Positions 60,046-64,000 of a stretch of 64,000 nucleotides of DNA are shown here, in pieces. A program made the position numbers and the translations under genes. Origin of the DNA: an uncultured Clostridia bacterium (lineage in GTDB: Bacteria; Bacillota; Clostridia; TANB77; CAG-508); contig CANQVJ010000001.1 of NCBI GenBank assembly GCA_947627295.1, positions 1 to 64,000 on the forward strand, read 5' to 3'. The notes under the pieces are model-generated. The model made no database searches, was not told where the DNA came from, and was given only the letters and a program-made list of their open reading frames with translations. How positions within the stretch are numbered: the stretch's first letter is position 1; each line of letters starts with the position of its first letter.

Positions 60046-61974
60046 TTGGGTTTAACTTCTAAATCCACCGGCTCTAACATATTAGAAAATACTTTTTTTG
60101 AAAGGCCTAAAAACTGTGATTTTGTTGTAGGTCTTGCAGGAAATCCTAATGTTGGTAAATCTACAGTTTTTAATGGGCTTACTGGTATGCATCAACATAC
60201 TGGAAATTGGCCACGGTAAAACTGTTAGCAATGCTGTAGGTGAGTTTCAGTACAAAAATAAAAATTTTATGTTAGTAGATATACCAGGAACATATTCTTT
60301 AATATCTGATTCTGAGGAAGAAGAAATTGCTAAAAATTTTATTTGCTCTGGAAATAGCAATGTTATAGTTGTTGTGCTTGATGCAACTTGCATTGAACGC
60401 AATTTGAATTTAGCTTTTCAGATTATGGAAATTACTAACAATGTAATTATATGTGTAAATTTATTAGATGAAGCAAAAAAGAAAGGTATATTTATTGATA
60501 TTAATTTACTTTCTAAATTCTTAGGTGTTCCTGTAATTGGAGTTACAGCAAGAAAAACTAAAACTTTGTCTGTTTTAGAAAATGAAATTTACAATGTTTG
60601 CACAAATACTACTAAATGTAAGCCAAAAATAAAAACAACCATTTTTTCTTCATCTGATATTGAAACTTCTATTTCAAAAGTTATGCACATTTCAGAAGAA
60701 ATTTGCAAAAAAGTTTGTAATTACAAAAACAAAGATTATAATAGTAGGAATAGAAAAATAGATAAAATTTTAACTTCCAAAATTTTTGGAATACCTATAA
60801 TGCTACTTTTTTTAGGGGCTATATTTTGGCTGACAATAGAAGGAGCAAACTATCCTTCACAATTGCTTTCCCAATTATTTGCAAAAATTCAAGAATATTT
60901 ATATAAATTATTTGAGTGGATTAATGCACCTAAATTTGTAACAGGTATTTTAATAGACGGAATGTACCAAACCCTTTCTTGGGTTGTTGGTGTGATGCTT
61001 CCACCAATGGCAATATTCTTTCCTTTATTTACATTTCTAGAAGATTTGCGGCTACTTACCTAGAATTGCATTTAATTTAGACAATTGCTTTAGAAAATGC
61101 AAAGCTTCTGGAAAGCAAGCATTAACAATGTGTATGGGATTTGGTTGTAATGCTGCAGGAGTTGTTGGTTGCAGAATTATAAATTCTACAAGAGAAAAAT
61201 TAATTGCAATTGTAACTAATGCTTTTGTACCTTGTAACCGGAAGATTTCCAATACTTATAACTATATCCTCTATTTTTATTGGAGGGCTTGGTTTAACTT
61301 TTGGAAATTCTTTAATTTCAACTTTCATAGTTTTATTTATAGTGCTTTTAGGAATTTTTATGACATTTATAATTTCAAACTTACTTTCTAAAACAGTACT
61401 TAAAGGTCAGCCTTCTCATTTTGCATTGGAATTACCGCCTTACAGAAAACCTCAGCTTGGAAAAATTATAGTTCGTTCTATTTTTGATAGAACATTATTT
61501 GTTTTAGGTAGAGCAGTTTCAGTTGCAGCTCCTACAGGTATTGTTATTTGGTTACTTGCAAATATTGGAGTTAATGGTACATCTCTTTTAGAATTTGTTG
61601 CAAACTTTTTTACGCCATTTGCCAGATTAATAGGTTTTGACGGATATATTTTAACGGCTTTTATATTAGCACTACCTGCAAACGAAATATTTTTACCTTT
61701 ATTATTAATGAGCTATTTAAAAGCGGGAACTTTAGTTAATTTAAATAATGTAGGTCAAATAGGGGAAATTTTAATTAAAAACGGGTGGAATATTTTAACA
61801 GCTATTAATGTAATGATTTTTACCTTATTACATTACCCATGTGCAACTACATTATTAACTATAAAAAAAGAAACAGGAAGTGCAAAATGGACTTTGCTTT
61901 CCTTTGTTTTACCAACGGTTTGTGGAATTATAGTTTGTATGACTACAACTTTAATTTATAACATTTTGAACTAG
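60046..61974 (+). CDS. feoB: Ferrous iron transporter FeoB, three CGG +1 sites
   Basis: About 641 residues after recoding. G domain with G1 [10 protein letters not shown]2 and G3 DIPGTYSL, G4 NLLDEAK, then the helical membrane part with two Gate domains. CGG 60214 gives NWP-R-stop in zero frame; C + GGT gives [15 protein letters not shown], the G2 switch. CGG 61049 gives [15 protein letters not shown] and CGG 61239 gives [14 protein letters not shown], both canonical. Starts at TTG 60046 after AGGGGGAG. The three sites lie in different functional parts of the protein, each at an invariant Gly. Confidence 0.95.
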
Positions 61975-61998
61975 CAATTGGCTAGTTCATTATTTTTT
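61967..61998 (+). terminator. Terminator of feoAB
   Basis: TGAACTAGC (61967-61975) with GCTAGTTCA (61981-61989) and a T run. Confidence 0.85.
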
Positions 61999-62029
61999 CA
62001 CAAAATAGACAAAATTTTCTAAAAAACCA

Positions 62030-62058
62030 TTGCAAAATTTTACGAAATTTGATATTAT
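62030..62058 (+). promoter_or_regulatory. Promoter of the surface protein gene with long leader
   Basis: TTGCAA (62030-62035), 17-base spacer, TATTAT (62053-62058). The leader to the start codon is about 140 bases; no known riboswitch motif is visible in it. Confidence 0.6.
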
Positions 62059-62204
62059 ATATGTATTCAAAAGAAACAACTATTTTATATTGTATATTAA
62101 TTGTATATCAAGTGAAGTGGCTGTTTTTTTGTTACGCAAATAATATGTGCGAACAAGATGTATAGCATCATCAAAAAAGAAAACACAAAAGGAGGAAAAA
62201 GTAT

Positions 62205-64000
62205 ATGAAAAAAACATTAAAAATTGCATTTGTTGTATGCATAATATTTGCTATGCTTAGTGGGAACATTGCAGTAATAGCAAAAAGTTTGGAAGAGAAT
62301 AAATCAGCTGAAATAACTGCTGCTCCACAAACTATAGGTCCAGTTCAAGAGCAATCTGAAGAAGCTGTTGAATCACCAACACCAGCAGCAACAAATGAAA
62401 CAGAAGATGAACCAGTAGAAGGCGCAGAAAATGAAGCTGAAGCAAATTCTCAAACAATATCAGAATCAGCACCAGCACCAATATCAGAGCCAACACCAAG
62501 TTCAACTTCAGATTTATTGGGAAGTTTAGAATTAAAATTAGACCTAAGATTTCCACAAAAGAAAATAGAAAATAGAGATGTAATGGTTAATTTAACTTCG
62601 AAAGAATTAGAAATTACAGAACCAATTAAAGTATCAGATAAAGATATTGGTAAAGCTACTGAAAAACAAATCTATTACACATTTAACGATTTAACACCAG
62701 GAACATATGAAATGACAATTACAGGAACAGGGTATTGTAGTTTTCCAGAAACACCTATTGAAGTTAAAGCAAACACTACAACTTTTTTGAATTTCGCAAA
62801 TGGATATGATGCATCAGAAATAGATAATAAAGGAGATTCAGAAGAAGATTCAAAAAGCACAAAAATGGGTGCAGGTTTAGTATTACTTGGAGATGTTGAC
62901 GGAAAATATGGAATTACACAAGAAGATGAAGATGTTATACAAAAAGAAATTGAATCAAATGGAAATAATACAAAATATGATTTAAATCAAGACGGTGTTG
63001 TAGACATTGTAGATTTATCTTATGTAGCAATAAATAAAGGTAAAGACATAAAAGTAGCAAAACCAAGGTGGATTACAAATTTACATTATGAGAGCATTAC
63101 TTCAAAACCATTAGAAAGTACTACATACTTTGAGGATAAAAATGACCCAACACTTACAAACAACATAACAGAAGTGCTACAAAACAATGATAAACATGTT
63201 ACATTACAACCAGTAGGAGGTGGAGATATTGCTCCAGAAAATCCTGTTGAAGTAGAAATTGAAATTGCAAACCAACAAGCAGAAACAGAAATAATCAATA
63301 TAGAACCTTCTGCAAATGCAGAAAATAATATAACTGACGGTGAATTTGAAATAGAAGGAACAAATGAGGCTGGAGAAAATGAAAAAGTTACATGTAAAAT
63401 AATAAATCCAGTTAAAAAAGAAGAACCATCACCAGAGGTAGCTCCAGTTAATGAATTAGGAGTTATTGAACTAGGAAAATATGCAGAAGAGCCAAGGGTT
63501 ATTTCAGATGTTCCAGCAAGAGAAGCACAAGCTAAAATAGAAAGCGACGGAAGCATTACAGTTGATTTTGGTAAGAAAATTGCAGTAAAAAGAGTTCTAA
63601 TTAAAGTTACAGGAACAAAGGGAAGTAAATTAGCAGATATAGCAAAAGTAGAATTCTTAAATGGTATGTCAGATAAAATTCCAGAACCACAATTAGGAAT
63701 ACCAGAATTAAGGAAAAAGGAAATAGATGATTTTGTTAATGAAGAAAGCATTACAATTAGGTGGGACAATGTACCAAATGTTACAGGTTACACAGTATTA
63801 GTTAGATCAGATTTAACAAATACAACAGAAGAACATAAAGTTGACGGACATGAATTAAAATTAGAAAACTTTGGTTCAGAATCAATTAAAGACCAAATAC
63901 AAAATCCAACAACAAAAGATTTCACAAAATACTATGTAAGCGTATATTCAACAAATGGTGAGTGGAAGAGTAAACCATGTGAAGAATACGCAGTTCAACC
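62205..64000 (+). CDS. Secreted surface protein with dockerin-like and Fn3-like domains, 3' end beyond window
   Basis: 598 residues to the window edge, still open. Signal peptide (MKKTLKIAFVVCIIFAMLSG, cleavage near AKS), a Pro/Thr/Glu-rich linker (about 35-105), a carboxypeptidase-regulatory-like beta domain, a dockerin-like calcium repeat pair (GDVDGKYGITQEDEDVI and DLNQDGVVDIVDLSYVA, about 227-270), an acidic linker and, from about 510, a fibronectin type III-like domain (ITIRWDNVPNVTGYTVLV). Strong AAAGGAGG site. Probably cell-surface; the sortase at 42.6 kb could anchor it, but the C-terminus that would show a sorting signal is outside the window. No in-frame CGG. Confidence 0.8.
   Translation, partial: MKKTLKIAFVVCIIFAMLSGNIAVIAKSLEENKSAEITAAPQTIGPVQEQSEEAVESPTPAATNETEDEPVEGAENEAEANSQTISESAPAPISEPTPSSTSDLLGSLELKLDLRFPQKKIENRDVMVNLTSKELEITEPIKVSDKDIGKATEKQIYYTFNDLTPGTYEMTITGTGYCSFPETPIEVKANTTTFLNFANGYDASEIDNKGDSEEDSKSTKMGAGLVLLGDVDGKYGITQEDEDVIQKEIESNGNNTKYDLNQDGVVDIVDLSYVAINKGKDIKVAKPRWITNLHYESITSKPLESTTYFEDKNDPTLTNNITEVLQNNDKHVTLQPVGGGDIAPENPVEVEIEIANQQAETEIINIEPSANAENNITDGEFEIEGTNEAGENEKVTCKIINPVKKEEPSPEVAPVNELGVIELGKYAEEPRVISDVPAREAQAKIESDGSITVDFGKKIAVKRVLIKVTGTKGSKLADIAKVEFLNGMSDKIPEPQLGIPELRKKEIDDFVNEESITIRWDNVPNVTGYTVLVRSDLTNTTEEHKVDGHELKLENFGSESIKDQIQNPTTKDFTKYYVSVYSTNGEWKSKPCEEYAVQ

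Overview
The window reads as a chromosome segment of a low-GC (around 30% by eye) spore-forming member of the Bacillota, most likely an uncultured Clostridia lineage. Evidence: a sporulation sigma factor of the SigK type, a cotJABC spore-coat operon, NAD-dependent ligase, c-di-AMP cyclase DisA, a sortase, a BceRS-BceAB-type peptide-resistance module, and strong GGAGG ribosome binding sites with TTGACA/TATAAT promoters.

The main observation is a recoding pattern. Eighteen otherwise intact genes are interrupted by 29 apparent +1 frameshifts, and every one has the same form: a zero-frame CGG codon followed by a shift of +1, so that the four bases CGGN stand where the protein family has one glycine (C + GGN). 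The sites are 5435, 13641, 15672, 16249, 16931, 22595(-), 22917(-), 23038(-), 23858, 23901, 23971, 26691, 27353, 28342, 30722, 31703, 43789, 47548, 48142, 48377, 48402, 48418, 50240, 55080, 56276, 56331, 60214, 61049 and 61239. Reading CGGN as one Gly restores Walker A, HD, ligase, FeoB G2, QueH, RadA and ComM motifs exactly. In my scan of the CDSs I found no CGG read as an ordinary codon, except in two adjacent aminoacyl-tRNA synthetase genes (9.86-12.35 kb) that look recently acquired. This suggests CGG is unassigned to Arg and is decoded as a +1 frameshift or four-base glycine codon.

Layout. 1-1.3 kb: the 3' end of tRNA-Tyr followed by serial, decayed copies of a BRO-N/DinD-like gene, each ending in a copy of the tRNA 3' end. 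1.3-2.7 kb: membrane-anchored trypsin-like protease. 2.9-12.4 kb: a possible small-molecule gene cluster (phosphodiesterase, Fe-alcohol dehydrogenase, A-PCP-reductase NRPS-like enzyme, PLP aminotransferase, TrpRS-like protein, TyrRS). 12.5-18.8 kb: mreB, mtaB, a small repeat protein, radA, disA, ppiB. 18.8-23.2 kb: cotJCBA, a DUF362 protein, an HExxH protein pair, sigK. 23.3-26.6 kb: TIGR04086 protein, HD protein, secD, secF. 26.6-30.8 kb: PssD/PssE-like glycosyltransferase pair, ruvB, a GT39-like protein, queH. 30.9-37.4 kb: two-component system, CofE-like protein, membrane protein, S66 peptidase, DUF5050-like protein. 37.5-47 kb: ABC-FtsX fusion, short alaS, class D sortase, ligA, hisS. 47-50.5 kb: dprA-comM-dprA-yraN. 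50.5-57.7 kb: Lon-like protease and the Bce-type module. 57.8-59.7 kb: AAA ATPase/RloB pair resembling AbiL defence. 59.8-62 kb: feoAB. 62.2 kb to the end: a secreted dockerin/Fn3-type surface protein that runs off the window.

The recoded genes are mostly DNA-processing, regulatory and membrane functions (RadA, DisA, RuvB, LigA, ComM, DprA, YraN, SigK, FeoB). alaS, hisS, mreB, secD, secF, ppiB and the long ABC-FtsX gene contain none.
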